This document shows, one piece after another, positions 30,616 through 39,495 of a stretch of DNA of 49,005 bases. How positions within the stretch are numbered: position 1 is the stretch's first letter; each line of letters opens with the position of its first letter. A program made the translations under genes and the position numbers. A model generated the notes under the pieces. It was not told the DNA's origin. It saw only the letters and a list, made by a program, of their open reading frames with translations, and did not search any database. Source of the DNA: Gammaproteobacteria bacterium (GTDB lineage Bacteria; Pseudomonadota; Gammaproteobacteria; JABCZS01). The stretch covers positions 8,637 through 57,641 of the forward strand of contig JABDAR010000009.1 of NCBI GenBank assembly GCA_013289085.1, given 5' to 3'.

Positions 30616-32926
30616 TTATTTAATTCATCTGGCTGTAACATTTATTTTTTTTTATCCATTTGTCGTACAAGCTGATGGTGCTGAAGTAAATGATGAGGAT
30701 GTGAGCGAGATTTTGCTTAGCGTTCATATTAATGAACGTGATATGCAACATATTGCGAAGTTTTTACAAGATCATGATAATAAATTATATATTCATGAAG
30801 ATGATTTAGAACGTTATGATCTTCATCCACCACCAACATTCCCCGTTATTTATAATGGCGAATTATTTTATTCAACGTCAGCATTTGGCGAGAATGCCTA
30901 TGAGATCGATCAACAACATTTAGCGGTAGACTTCGATATTCCTATCGAATTTTTCAAAACCCGTACACTATTAGCCGATAAAACTGAATTTGTGACGGCA
31001 ACCGAACCTGATATTGGGGGATTTTTAAATTATGATGTGCTTGCACAGCAATATGAACAGGACAATTCTTTAAACGGTCTATTGACGCCTGGTATTTTTA
31101 GTCCTTATGGTACATTGGTGAGCACATTTTTGACAGAAAACAATGAGCAAGAGAATCAGGTCATCCGTTTAAATAGTACTTGGCAGGTTGATCATCCTGA
31201 AACTATGCATACTTTATATGTAGGCGATTCATTTAGCACGCCAGGTTTATGGGGAAATTCGGTAGATTTTGGCGGCATACAATGGGGCACAAACTTTGGT
31301 ACACAACCTGCATTTATTACTTTTCCACTACCTAGTACCACGGGTGAAGCTAAAGTTCCTTCTGTCATTGATCTGTATTTAAACAATGCTTTGATTGATA
31401 CCGAAACGGTTCCATCAGGTCCTTTTACCATTAATGAAATACCTATCATTGATGGTGCAGGAAATTTGAGCATTGTCACTACAGATATTTTAGGTCGACA
31501 ACAAATAGTAGAAGTTCCTTATTATGGCGCAACTAATTTACTCAAACCGGGTTTGCATGATTATTCTATTGACATTGGTTTTATCCGCGAAAATTTTGGA
31601 ATTGAAAGCAACGATTATGGTAATTTTATGACTGTATTGACTGATGAATATGGGATAAATGAACAGTTAACCAGCGAATGGCGAGCTGAAGGATTGATCG
31701 AGCAACAAACACTGGGTGCGGGTGCTAATTATTTGTTTAATCAATATGGTGTGTTTACCATGGCCACTGCGGCCAGCCAAAGTGAATTAGGTATCGGTGG
31801 ATTAGCTGAATTTGGTTTTCAACGGCAGGCTATTGATGAAATTAATTATGGTTTTAATTTAATTTCAACAACTGATAAGTTTACCCAAATAGGATTTGGA
31901 GAAGGACAAGCAGCGCCTGCATTTCAAGGACAATATTTTGTTGGCACAACAGTGGGAGTTGGAAGATCTTTAGCAGTAAATTATATTCAACAAAATAATC
32001 GCACGACTCAGCATCTGGGTTTTATTTCCGCAAATTATTATCAAAATATTGGGAATGAATGGGCACTGAATGTATCTGCGCTGACACATGTTAAAGGTCC
32101 TTCTAATAATGGGGTTTTTGTGACATTTTCGCGTTTATTTGGAATGTATACGACAGCGAATATCGGCGCCAATGCACAGAGTGGTTACGATACTCAAGGA
32201 ACCGTACAATTAAATCAAGCACTGCCTTTAAGCCCAGGCTGGGGTTATAATCTCTATGCAGCACCCGGAGAAAATGAAAATTATCAAGCCTCATTAAGTG
32301 CACAAAGTGATTATGGTACTTATTCAGCGGGTTTTGCTGAACAAAATGGTCAAACTGGGTATCAACTACAAACACAAGGTAGTGTTGCGATGATAGATAA
32401 TGATTTTTATTTAGCCCGTAGATTAGGTAATAGCTTTGGCGTAGTACAAGTTCCGGGACAAGAAGATATCCAAGTGTATAATTATAACCAAGTGATTGGT
32501 GAGACTAATGAAGATGGAAAATTATTTATGCCCAATTTATTGCCTTATCAAAATAATTCCGTAGGCATTGAGCCTAATGATTTACCCATAGACGTAGAAA
32601 TACAGACTTCACAAGTTAATGTTATCCCTTATTTCCAAAGTGGTTTATTGGTGACTTTCCCAATTGATTCTGTCAGAAGTGCGATAGTCCGACTTGTAGA
32701 TGTTCATGGTCAAGCGTTACCCGCAGGAACAATGATTGAGCATATTGATAAAAATAATATTATGATAGTGGCTGAGCAAGGGGAAGCCTATTTAACCCGT
32801 TTAGAAATTGGTAATAATCGCTTTAAGGCCAAAATAAATGATACACAATGTGCATTCACAATTGATTATCAACTATCTGAAGAAGATCCGATCCCAGATT
32901 TAGGTACTTTAACTTGTAAGGAATAG
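30590..32926 (+). CDS. Outer-membrane usher (CsuD-like)
   Basis: 778 residues. The best start is TTG 30590, with GGGGAG 7 bases upstream and giving a signal peptide (VTFIFFYPFVVQA); no nearby ATG does. Typical usher order: N-terminal chaperone-binding domain (about 30-150), a 24-strand barrel with an internal plug (ATGEAKVPSVIDLYLNN and GPFTINEIPIIDGAGNLSIV are usher motifs), and C-terminal Ig-like domains (QVNVIPYFQSGLLVTFPID). It secretes and assembles the SCPU subunits through the outer membrane. Length is normal for archaic-type ushers. Confidence 0.88.
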   Translation: MKLCEWPLNYLIHLAVTFIFFYPFVVQADGAEVNDEDVSEILLSVHINERDMQHIAKFLQDHDNKLYIHEDDLERYDLHPPPTFPVIYNGELFYSTSAFGENAYEIDQQHLAVDFDIPIEFFKTRTLLADKTEFVTATEPDIGGFLNYDVLAQQYEQDNSLNGLLTPGIFSPYGTLVSTFLTENNEQENQVIRLNSTWQVDHPETMHTLYVGDSFSTPGLWGNSVDFGGIQWGTNFGTQPAFITFPLPSTTGEAKVPSVIDLYLNNALIDTETVPSGPFTINEIPIIDGAGNLSIVTTDILGRQQIVEVPYYGATNLLKPGLHDYSIDIGFIRENFGIESNDYGNFMTVLTDEYGINEQLTSEWRAEGLIEQQTLGAGANYLFNQYGVFTMATAASQSELGIGGLAEFGFQRQAIDEINYGFNLISTTDKFTQIGFGEGQAAPAFQGQYFVGTTVGVGRSLAVNYIQQNNRTTQHLGFISANYYQNIGNEWALNVSALTHVKGPSNNGVFVTFSRLFGMYTTANIGANAQSGYDTQGTVQLNQALPLSPGWGYNLYAAPGENENYQASLSAQSDYGTYSAGFAEQNGQTGYQLQTQGSVAMIDNDFYLARRLGNSFGVVQVPGQEDIQVYNYNQVIGETNEDGKLFMPNLLPYQNNSVGIEPNDLPIDVEIQTSQVNVIPYFQSGLLVTFPIDSVRSAIVRLVDVHGQALPAGTMIEHIDKNNIMIVAEQGEAYLTRLEIGNNRFKAKINDTQCAFTIDYQLSEEDPIPDLGTLTCKE

Positions 32927-32932
32927 TTTAAA

Positions 32933-33397
32933 ATGTATTTAAATAAAAAATTCTTGGCTTTAATATTGTTAATGTTATTACAGATGCCTCTTGCTTATGC
33001 AGCCTGTAGTATTTCAGCAAAGAATGTAGCATTTGGAACTTACAACCCCTTTAATACAAACCCTACAACCTCAAAGGGTGATATTTCAGTTGTATGCGGA
33101 CTCCAAGAAAGTTTTACAATTTCTTTAAGCAAAGGCATGGGCAATACTTTTAATCCACGAAGTATGTATAGCGGGGCATATTCACTTAACTATAATTTAT
33201 ATCTAGATGCTTCTTACACAACGATTTGGGGCGATGGTAGTTCTGGTACTGGCCAGATTAAAAGGGGACCCATACTCCCAGTTTGTACGACTATGCTGCC
33301 TTGCAGTTTTACACTATATGGTAGTATCCCTGCTTCACAAACAGATGTGGCAGCAGGGATGTACACGGATCAAATAACAGTCACAATTAAGTTTTAA
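32933..33397 (+). CDS. Spore coat U-type subunit, probable tip protein
   Basis: 154 residues; signal peptide 1-23 (MPLAYA), then a single SCPU domain: ACSISAKNVAFGTYNPFNT, SKGDISVVCGLQ, YSLNYNLYLDASYTTIWGDG, SGTGQIKRGP, and the end TDQITVTIKF. It has the two conserved Cys plus an extra pair (VCTTMLPC). It follows the usher by 6 bases. In Csu operons the gene after the usher encodes the tip adhesin CsuE, which has two domains; this one has only one, so the tip may be simpler. Confidence 0.82.
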   Translation: MYLNKKFLALILLMLLQMPLAYAACSISAKNVAFGTYNPFNTNPTTSKGDISVVCGLQESFTISLSKGMGNTFNPRSMYSGAYSLNYNLYLDASYTTIWGDGSSGTGQIKRGPILPVCTTMLPCSFTLYGSIPASQTDVAAGMYTDQITVTIKF

Positions 33398-33409
33398 AAA
33401 ATTTCGTTA

Positions 33410-34564
33410 TTACCGTAACCTGCTAGAGGTTCTTGTTAATAGGGGTTGATGTTGAATGGGTAATCCTTGTAATGATGTTATATCATGCATTCTTTCTTTT
33501 CTTTCTAAATCCAATGTTTGGCAGGTTTTAGTAAAAATTTCCCAATGCATTTCATACTGTTTCCACATCGGTGAGTTTTTATTTTGTTCATTTTGAAATA
33601 GTCCTAGAATAATACCCCGTGAGGCAATGCCTCCCATGGTGTTGTGATAATCTAAATGACCAAGACCTTGACGAATAAATAAAGCATGTACTTCTGGTGG
33701 AAAGGCGTCGGGAATATCGCTACTATTACCTGAGTATAAAATGGGAAAAATAAAATTTTGTTTTTTAGTTGCTTCTTCTTTAATCAGGTTCCATTCATAA
33801 GCAATATTACTATCGGGCATATTTGTAATTTTATTATTAAGTGTTTTTGTGCCAATGAAAAACACATGCTGACTTTCTTTGATGCCATGTTCCATTTTCT
33901 TTCTCATGTTTTGATCCATATCAAACATGTCGTAAAATACGATACAACCGAGGGTGCTTAGATCATCTCTTAGATAATTTAAAGGCGCTTGTAACTTCAT
34001 ATTATCTTCAGTTTCCCATGCATAACTGATATAACATTTTATAGCAGGTGGCTTGCCTTGGTACTCTTCATTGAGCATTTGCTTTACGGCCAATAAAAAT
34101 TTTTGGAAAGCATGTTTTTTTTCAGATTGAATACTACTTTCAATTTGTATTTTGGTGTAAGCAGCTAATCCAGTTAATTTTGTAGTGAGGTTATGACGAA
34201 CATATACATGGCCACCTGTAAGAAATGTCAAAAGTCCCATTCCCATGAATAAAGTTTGATGAGGGTGACCTTGTACAAAAGCGACAATAGCTTGCATGAT
34301 GGGATTCATGCCGCCCAGTACTCTTCTATGAACATTGATTTCATTAAACAATAACCTAACATAGGTATGCACTGTTAAAAATGCTTTAACGGTTGACCAT
34401 TCGTTAAAGTCAATGCGTAATGGCAGACCTCTTATTTGCGCAGAAGATTTATTTCCATTTTGATATATTTCTCCGCTGAGATAACCATTTACATCCACGA
34501 GGATCTTCGCTTGTCGACCATCATTAAGCATATAGCTACAAAGTTCAATGCATTCATAGGACAT
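33410..34564 (-). CDS. TIR-domain protein with membrane segment
   Basis: 384 residues. A hydrophobic segment lies at about residues 103-118 (TLFMGMGLLTFLTGGH). Residues about 174-330 form a TIR domain: KCYISYAWETED (strand A), LGCIVFYDMFDMD (strand B/BB loop), SQHVFFIGTKTL (strand C), NIAYEWNLIKEEA (with Glu257 where NAD-cleaving TIRs have their catalytic Glu) and FIFPILYSG (strand D). TIR domains act in innate signalling, bacterial defence (NADase) or as effectors that disturb host TLR signalling. It is encoded downstream of, and overlapping by 11 bases, a methyltransferase-like gene, so they are one transcript. N-terminal domain (1-90) unrecognised. Confidence 0.75.
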   Translation of the reverse strand: MSYECIELCSYMLNDGRQAKILVDVNGYLSGEIYQNGNKSSAQIRGLPLRIDFNEWSTVKAFLTVHTYVRLLFNEINVHRRVLGGMNPIMQAIVAFVQGHPHQTLFMGMGLLTFLTGGHVYVRHNLTTKLTGLAAYTKIQIESSIQSEKKHAFQKFLLAVKQMLNEEYQGKPPAIKCYISYAWETEDNMKLQAPLNYLRDDLSTLGCIVFYDMFDMDQNMRKKMEHGIKESQHVFFIGTKTLNNKITNMPDSNIAYEWNLIKEEATKKQNFIFPILYSGNSSDIPDAFPPEVHALFIRQGLGHLDYHNTMGGIASRGIILGLFQNEQNKNSPMWKQYEMHWEIFTKTCQTLDLERKERMHDITSLQGLPIQHQPLLTRTSSRLR

Positions 34565-35969
34565 TTAATCGGCCTCGATTTATGGGTTCAAACTGGTCAA
34601 TGACATTATTTAATGTGCTAAAAGCGCGCTGATTTTTTGACTGTACTTTTTGTAAATGCTGGTTTTTGTTTGCGGTACTGAGATCGTTAATTTTTTTTGT
34701 CAGCGGATCATTTGCAAATTTTTCGGCGGTGTCTCTTTTTGCTTCGAAATAAGCGTGCGCAGATGTGCCATTTACGACATATAGTCTTTGAGTAAAGTTA
34801 AAATCAGATTCTAGGCGTTTGACGGGGTTGTCTAAAAATGCTTTTTGTAGATTGCTAGCAATAGGGATATTGCTGCCGACATATTCTAGATCATTAAATG
34901 AAACCCCTATTACTACTTGACCATTTTCTTTGACGCAGTAGTTTAATGCTTGCATAAATTCCAAGGTGTGCGATCTCACGTTGTAATTGAGCACGATCAC
35001 TATATCAAATTTTTTCATTTTATCTTGTGGGAGTAATAACGTAAATTCTTCTGCAGTGGCTGTAAAAATGCGATGTTCAGTTGGAAATCGATAGTGGGCA
35101 AGCATAGCTGCAGTTTCTTCAGGCTCTAGACCAAAGCATTCAAATTGAGGGTATTGATCTTGTACTGATTTCATATTTTGTCCATCGCCTTCGCCTATAA
35201 ATAGCACTAACTTTTTATCAGCATTTTGATGGGGCGCCGGGACAATCTTGTTCTGAACAAGCAGGGCAACCACTTGTTCTGCAACAACAGTTTTAGTGTA
35301 CTCGGACGTTGGATTGGTGAGTTGATAGGCCATGGTGGCTGCCACGTGTTCAGAAGTACCATTGGCTATTAATTTTTTCTTGGCGCAAGCAAGTACGTTG
35401 TTGATATTGTCTGCCGCACGAGGATGTTTCATCGCTTTTAATAATGCTTCCGGGCGGGTTGCAAAACCATGCATGGTTTCAATAAGCCCAGGCAGGTATT
35501 TCTGATTTTCGGATTTTTGATACTTGCCACTATCAATGAATTCAAAAGCCTCTGTAAAAGCCTCTATATTGTCTGGGCTATTCATGGGTGGTAACCAATA
35601 TTCAGTGAGTTTCAATTGTTCGTAGAATGCCATGGAATGCATGCTTAAAGCCATGAGTTTTCGAAATACATTAGGATCTAAATTTGTGGCAACAGCAATG
35701 ATGTTGTCATTGCTATCAAAGGTAAAAATAACATAGGCGGTTATGCCTTTATTTTTGAGTGTAAATATACAGCCTGAAATTGCATTTTCTTGAAATGATT
35801 CACGGGTGAGCTGCCAATTTGGCAAGAAAAACAAGCCACTAGAAATACGTTTTTGCAAATCATTGAAAAGTTCATCGAGCACATGCCCTTGTTTAGACAT
35901 CGCAGGGATGGGTGGGGAAAATACTACTGGATAAATGTGCTGACTTGAAGTACTCAAAAAATTAGGCAT
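34554..35969 (-). CDS. SAM-methyltransferase-like protein, partner of the TIR gene
   Basis: 471 residues. Residues about 250-400 look like a Rossmann methyltransferase: LVLFIGEGDGQN (motif I, G.G.G), FECFGLEPEETAA (motif II acidic turn), FDIVIVLNYNVRSHTLEF (motif IV/V region) and ENGQVVIGVSF. The N-terminal 250 residues are unrecognised (an alpha/beta start, then helices); the C-terminus is charged and coiled. No signal peptide. The target of methylation cannot be told. Overlap with the TIR gene argues for a joint role, either host-directed or in defence. Confidence 0.55.
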   Translation of the reverse strand: MPNFLSTSSQHIYPVVFSPPIPAMSKQGHVLDELFNDLQKRISSGLFFLPNWQLTRESFQENAISGCIFTLKNKGITAYVIFTFDSNDNIIAVATNLDPNVFRKLMALSMHSMAFYEQLKLTEYWLPPMNSPDNIEAFTEAFEFIDSGKYQKSENQKYLPGLIETMHGFATRPEALLKAMKHPRAADNINNVLACAKKKLIANGTSEHVAATMAYQLTNPTSEYTKTVVAEQVVALLVQNKIVPAPHQNADKKLVLFIGEGDGQNMKSVQDQYPQFECFGLEPEETAAMLAHYRFPTEHRIFTATAEEFTLLLPQDKMKKFDIVIVLNYNVRSHTLEFMQALNYCVKENGQVVIGVSFNDLEYVGSNIPIASNLQKAFLDNPVKRLESDFNFTQRLYVVNGTSAHAYFEAKRDTAEKFANDPLTKKINDLSTANKNQHLQKVQSKNQRAFSTLNNVIDQFEPINRGRLNVL

Positions 35970-36026
35970 TACAACATTTCCTATTTTAATTTGGCATTAT
36001 AACATACTTTAATCTGGGGTAAGGCC

Positions 36027-36055
36027 TTGTTTTATGATGTTGGCTACTTTAAACT
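36027..36055 (+). promoter_or_regulatory. Candidate promoter of the uvrY-uvrC operon
   Basis: TTGTTT (36027-36032), 17-base spacer, TAAACT (36050-36055), 48 bases before the uvrY start. It lies in the gap between the divergent methyltransferase-like gene and uvrY. Confidence 0.5.
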
Positions 36056-36102
36056 GTTGACTATACTTATCTGATTAACAGCCTTTTTTTAAGGAATCGA
36101 AA

Positions 36103-36756
36103 TTGATTAGCTTATTGCTTGTAGATGACCATGATTTGGTCCGTATTGGCATGACTCGCCTTTTGAGTGATGTAAAAGGTATTAAGGTAGTTGGCGAAGC
36201 GAATAGCGGTGAGGATGCGGTCCAATTGGTTAAAGAATTAAAACCCGATGTGGTTTTAATGGATGTTAAAATGCCTGGGATTGGCGGATTAGAAGCCACC
36301 CGTAAAATCTTACGTTCTTCACCCAAAACTAAAGTCATTGCGGTAACAGTTTATGGCGAAGAACCTTTTCCCTCTCGTTTATTACAAGCAGGTGCCGCGG
36401 GTTATATTACTAAAGGCTCAAGCTTAGATGAAATGGTGCAAGCGATACGCACAGTCTATGCGGGACAGCGTTACTTAAGTCCTGAGGTTGCACAACAACT
36501 GGCCTTAAAACATTTCTCTGATAAAGAAAATTCACCGTTTGATGCATTGTCTGAACGTGAATTACAAGTTATGTTAATGATAACCAGCGGCGTTAAAGTT
36601 CAAGATATTTCTGATAAGCTGTGCTTGAGTCCCAAAACCGTCAATAGTTACCGTTATCGCTTATTTGAAAAATTGGGCGTCGCAAGCGATGTTGAATTGA
36701 CACACTTAGCCATTAGACACGGCATGTTGGACACCGACGACATGAAAGGTCAGTGA
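36103..36756 (+). CDS. uvrY: UvrY/GacA-family two-component response regulator
   Basis: 217 residues from a TTG start with AAGGA 7 bases upstream. Receiver domain 1-120 with the acidic pair D8/D9, phospho-acceptor Asp54 in VVLMDVKMPG and Lys104-like position; LuxR/NarL-type HTH at about 145-210 (LSERELQVMLMITSG, LSPKTVNSYRYRLFEKLGV). In gammaproteobacteria this regulator (GacA, LetA in Legionella), paired with the sensor BarA/GacS/LetS, turns on small RNAs that relieve CsrA and switch the cell between growth and transmission. As usual it precedes uvrC, here with a GTGA overlap. No sensor kinase gene is in the window. Confidence 0.92.
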   Translation: MISLLLVDDHDLVRIGMTRLLSDVKGIKVVGEANSGEDAVQLVKELKPDVVLMDVKMPGIGGLEATRKILRSSPKTKVIAVTVYGEEPFPSRLLQAGAAGYITKGSSLDEMVQAIRTVYAGQRYLSPEVAQQLALKHFSDKENSPFDALSERELQVMLMITSGVKVQDISDKLCLSPKTVNSYRYRLFEKLGVASDVELTHLAIRHGMLDTDDMKGQ

Positions 36757-38576
36757 TTGATTTAAATTCTTTTCTCAAGACACTGCCGCAAACGCCCGGT
36801 GTTTATCAGATGTTGGGTGCAGATGGGCAAACGTTGTATGTAGGTAAAGCCCGTGATTTAAAAAAACGTGTGAGTAGTTATTTTCGTGCCAATGTTCCTG
36901 ATGCAAAAACCCAATTACTCGTCAAACTGATCCAAGATATTACCATTACAGTCACTGAAACCGAAACAGAAGCTCTATTACTCGAAAGCAATCTCATCAA
37001 ACAGTTAAAACCGCGTTACAATATTTTGCTACGCGATGATAAAAGTTATCCTTATATTTTTGTGACCACTCAAAATACGTATCCAAGAATGGATTTGATT
37101 CGTGGACGCATGAGTAAAGTAGGGCAATGTTTTGGACCTTATCCTAATGCGACAGCCGCACGCGCAAGTCTACGTTTATTACAAAAAACTTTTTTATTAC
37201 GCCAATGTCGCGATAGTTTTTTTCAAAGTCGCAGTCGTCCCTGTTTACAATATCAAATCAAACGTTGTAGTGCACCTTGTGTAGGCCTTATTGATGCCGA
37301 GCAATATCAACAAGATGTGCAAAGCGCTGTCTTATTTTTACAAGGTGAAGATGCAGAAGTGATGAAAGATTTGGCTGTAAAAATGGATCGTGCGGCACTG
37401 CAACAAGATTATGAACTGGCTGCACATTATCGCGATCAAATTGCTGGAATGCGAACAGTGCAGGCCAAACAATATATTACCGGACCTTCTGGTAATGTGG
37501 ATGTGATTGTGGCGCTCACCGTGCATGGGATTTCTTGTGTTGAATTATTATCAGTTCGACAAGGACACTTATTAGGTTCTCGCAGTTATTTTCCAAAAAT
37601 TTCAGCAACAGATGACAACAATGCTATTTTAATGGCATTTATAGGACAGCATTATTTGGCACAACAAGAAGGCCATACTATTCCAAAACATATTATTGTG
37701 AACTTGAAGTTACAAGAACAATCATTACTTGAAGCTGGACTTGCTTCAAAAGCAAAACACAAAGTACGTATCCAACAAAAGGTGAGGGGCGATCGTTTGC
37801 AATGGTTACAATTAGCCAACAAGAATGCAGAAGCATCGCTTATCCAACGATTACAAAATGAATCTACACTTGCGGATCGTTATCAAGCGCTGCAAGATGA
37901 TTTAGGTTTGCCATCCCAATTGACGCGTATTGAATGTTTTGATGTGAGTCATACGCAAGGTGAGGCAACTGTTGCATCCTGCGTAGTGTTTGGTGCTATG
38001 GGTGCACTTAAAAGCGATTATCGCCGCTTTAACATTAGTGATGTTACCAAAGGTGATGATTATGCTGCATTGCAACAAGCGCTGCTGAGACGTTATACGC
38101 GTGTTAAAATGAACGAGGGTATATTACCCGATTTAATTGTGATTGATGGTGGCAAAGGGCAGCTTAATATTGCAAAACAAGCATTAGAAGAAATGCAGCT
38201 GACAGATATTCCGCTTATTTCGATGGGTAAAGGTCCGGCGCGTAAAAGTGGTACAGAAATTATTTGGCAAGCTACACCAGAAGGCAGTTATAAAAAAGAA
38301 GTATCCGTTCAAGGCCGGCATTTATTAGAAGCGATTCGTGATGAAGCGCATCGTTTTGCGATTATGGCGCATCGCAAAAAACGTAATGATGCGCGTACAA
38401 ATTCTGAATTAGAAACAATTCCAGGCTTGGGTCCCATAAGACGCCGTACTTTATTGCGTCATTTCGGTGGATGGCAAGAAGTAAAAGCGGCAAGTATAAA
38501 AATGCTTGCAACTGTACCGGGTATCAGTCAAGCTTTAGCACAACGCATTTATGAATCGTTACATCCGCAGGATTAA
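36753..38576 (+). CDS. uvrC: UvrABC excinuclease subunit C
   Basis: 607 residues from GTG overlapping the uvrY stop. GIY-YIG nuclease domain at the N-terminus (PGVYQM at 15-20, LYVGKA at 28-33) makes the 3' incision; a UVR/UvrB-binding helix around 200-235; the RNase H-like 5' nuclease domain around 380-540 (ECFDVSHTQGE, VIDGGKGQL, HRFAI) and tandem helix-hairpin-helix at the end (IPGLGPIRRRTLLRHFGG, VPGISQALAQRI). Length is normal. It cuts both sides of UvrB-bound DNA lesions in nucleotide excision repair. Confidence 0.97.
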   Translation: MIDLNSFLKTLPQTPGVYQMLGADGQTLYVGKARDLKKRVSSYFRANVPDAKTQLLVKLIQDITITVTETETEALLLESNLIKQLKPRYNILLRDDKSYPYIFVTTQNTYPRMDLIRGRMSKVGQCFGPYPNATAARASLRLLQKTFLLRQCRDSFFQSRSRPCLQYQIKRCSAPCVGLIDAEQYQQDVQSAVLFLQGEDAEVMKDLAVKMDRAALQQDYELAAHYRDQIAGMRTVQAKQYITGPSGNVDVIVALTVHGISCVELLSVRQGHLLGSRSYFPKISATDDNNAILMAFIGQHYLAQQEGHTIPKHIIVNLKLQEQSLLEAGLASKAKHKVRIQQKVRGDRLQWLQLANKNAEASLIQRLQNESTLADRYQALQDDLGLPSQLTRIECFDVSHTQGEATVASCVVFGAMGALKSDYRRFNISDVTKGDDYAALQQALLRRYTRVKMNEGILPDLIVIDGGKGQLNIAKQALEEMQLTDIPLISMGKGPARKSGTEIIWQATPEGSYKKEVSVQGRHLLEAIRDEAHRFAIMAHRKKRNDARTNSELETIPGLGPIRRRTLLRHFGGWQEVKAASIKMLATVPGISQALAQRIYESLHPQD

Positions 38577-38590
38577 TAAGAGAAAGTTGT

Positions 38591-39154
38591 ATGAATTTGA
38601 ATATACCCAATTTATTAACATTATTAAGAATAATGTTATTACCGATTTTCGTGGTGATATTTTACTTACCTTTTTATGGTCAATATTTAGTGTGTGCAGG
38701 AATTTTTACATTGGCTGCGCTCACTGATTGGGTAGATGGTTACTTGGCAAGAAAGCTAAACCAAACAACCATGTTCGGTGCATTTATTGACCCTGTCGCA
38801 GATAAATTAATGGTGGCAGTTGCTTTAGTATTAATTGTATCGGTTTATGCTGACCCCTGGTTAACGATTCCTGCAGCCATTATCATCTGTCGAGAAATTG
38901 TAGTATCAGCATTACGTGAATGGATGGCCGAGCTATCATTGCGCGCTCAGGTGGCAGTATCAGATATTGCAAAATATAAAACAGCCATGCAAATGATTGC
39001 ATTATTATGTTTATTGATTGCTAAAACATTGCCTCATACATGGATAGTGATGATCGCATATGTTTTATTATATATAGCTGCGTTTTTAACGCTTTATACT
39101 ATGTTGTTGTATTTGAGAGCAGCTTGGCCCTATTTAAGAGACAAAAGCTTTTAA
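38591..39154 (+). CDS. pgsA: CDP-diacylglycerol-glycerol-3-phosphate 3-phosphatidyltransferase
   Basis: 187 residues with several membrane segments. The CDP-alcohol phosphotransferase signature D-G-x2-A-R-x8-G-x3-D-x3-D is complete: D49 G50, A53 R54, G63, D67, D71. The start NIPNLLTLLRI is typical for PgsA. It makes phosphatidylglycerol phosphate in the inner membrane, the committed step to phosphatidylglycerol and cardiolipin. It lies 14 bases after uvrC, the common gammaproteobacterial uvrY-uvrC-pgsA order, followed by tRNA genes as in many relatives. Confidence 0.95.
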   Translation: MNLNIPNLLTLLRIMLLPIFVVIFYLPFYGQYLVCAGIFTLAALTDWVDGYLARKLNQTTMFGAFIDPVADKLMVAVALVLIVSVYADPWLTIPAAIIICREIVVSALREWMAELSLRAQVAVSDIAKYKTAMQMIALLCLLIAKTLPHTWIVMIAYVLLYIAAFLTLYTMLLYLRAAWPYLRDKSF

Positions 39155-39163
39155 TAAGTATGG

Positions 39164-39192
39164 TTGACTTTAGTTGGGCGTTTTCGTAAACT
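39164..39192 (+). promoter_or_regulatory. Sigma-70 promoter of the tRNA cluster
   Basis: TTGACT (39164-39169), 17-base spacer, TAAACT (39187-39192), then the first tRNA 10 bases downstream. Close to consensus and ideally spaced. Confidence 0.7.
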
Positions 39193-39202
39193 GCTTTTTC
39201 TT

Positions 39203-39275
<73 letters not shown>

Positions 39276-39296
39276 TAATAATATAATATGTCTCGT

Positions 39297-39367
39297 GGCT
39301 GGGTGGCAGAGTGGTTATGCAGCGGCCTGCAAAGCCGCGGACATCGGTTCGATTCCGTTCCTAGCCT
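39297..39367 (+). tRNA. tRNA-Cys (GCA)
   Basis: 71 bases. Acceptor GGCTGGG pairs with CCTAGCC, anticodon arm CGGCCTGCAAAGCCG with GCA, T-loop GGTTCGATTCC. CCA is not encoded. Confidence 0.95.
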
Positions 39368-39400
39368 TTTTTATTGTTTTATTAATTAGTTTTCTGTTAT

Positions 39401-39487
39401 GCCCAGGTGGCGGAATAGGTAGACGCAAGGGACTTAAAATCCCTCGGGACTTAATCTCCCGTGCCGGTTCGATTCCGGCCCTGGGCA
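39401..39487 (+). tRNA. tRNA-Leu (TAA)
   Basis: 87 bases with the long variable arm of a class II tRNA (CGGGACTTAATCTCCCG). Acceptor GCCCAGG pairs with CCTGGGC, anticodon arm AGGGACTTAAAATCCCT with TAA, T-loop GGTTCGATTCC. CCA is not encoded. Confidence 0.95.
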
Positions 39488-39495
39488 ATCTCACT

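Noticed and set aside
1..36000. Search for insertion sequences or transposase genes to explain the mosaic
   Set aside because: No transposase or integrase motif was recognised in any frame; only fragments, direct repeats and palindromes are present.
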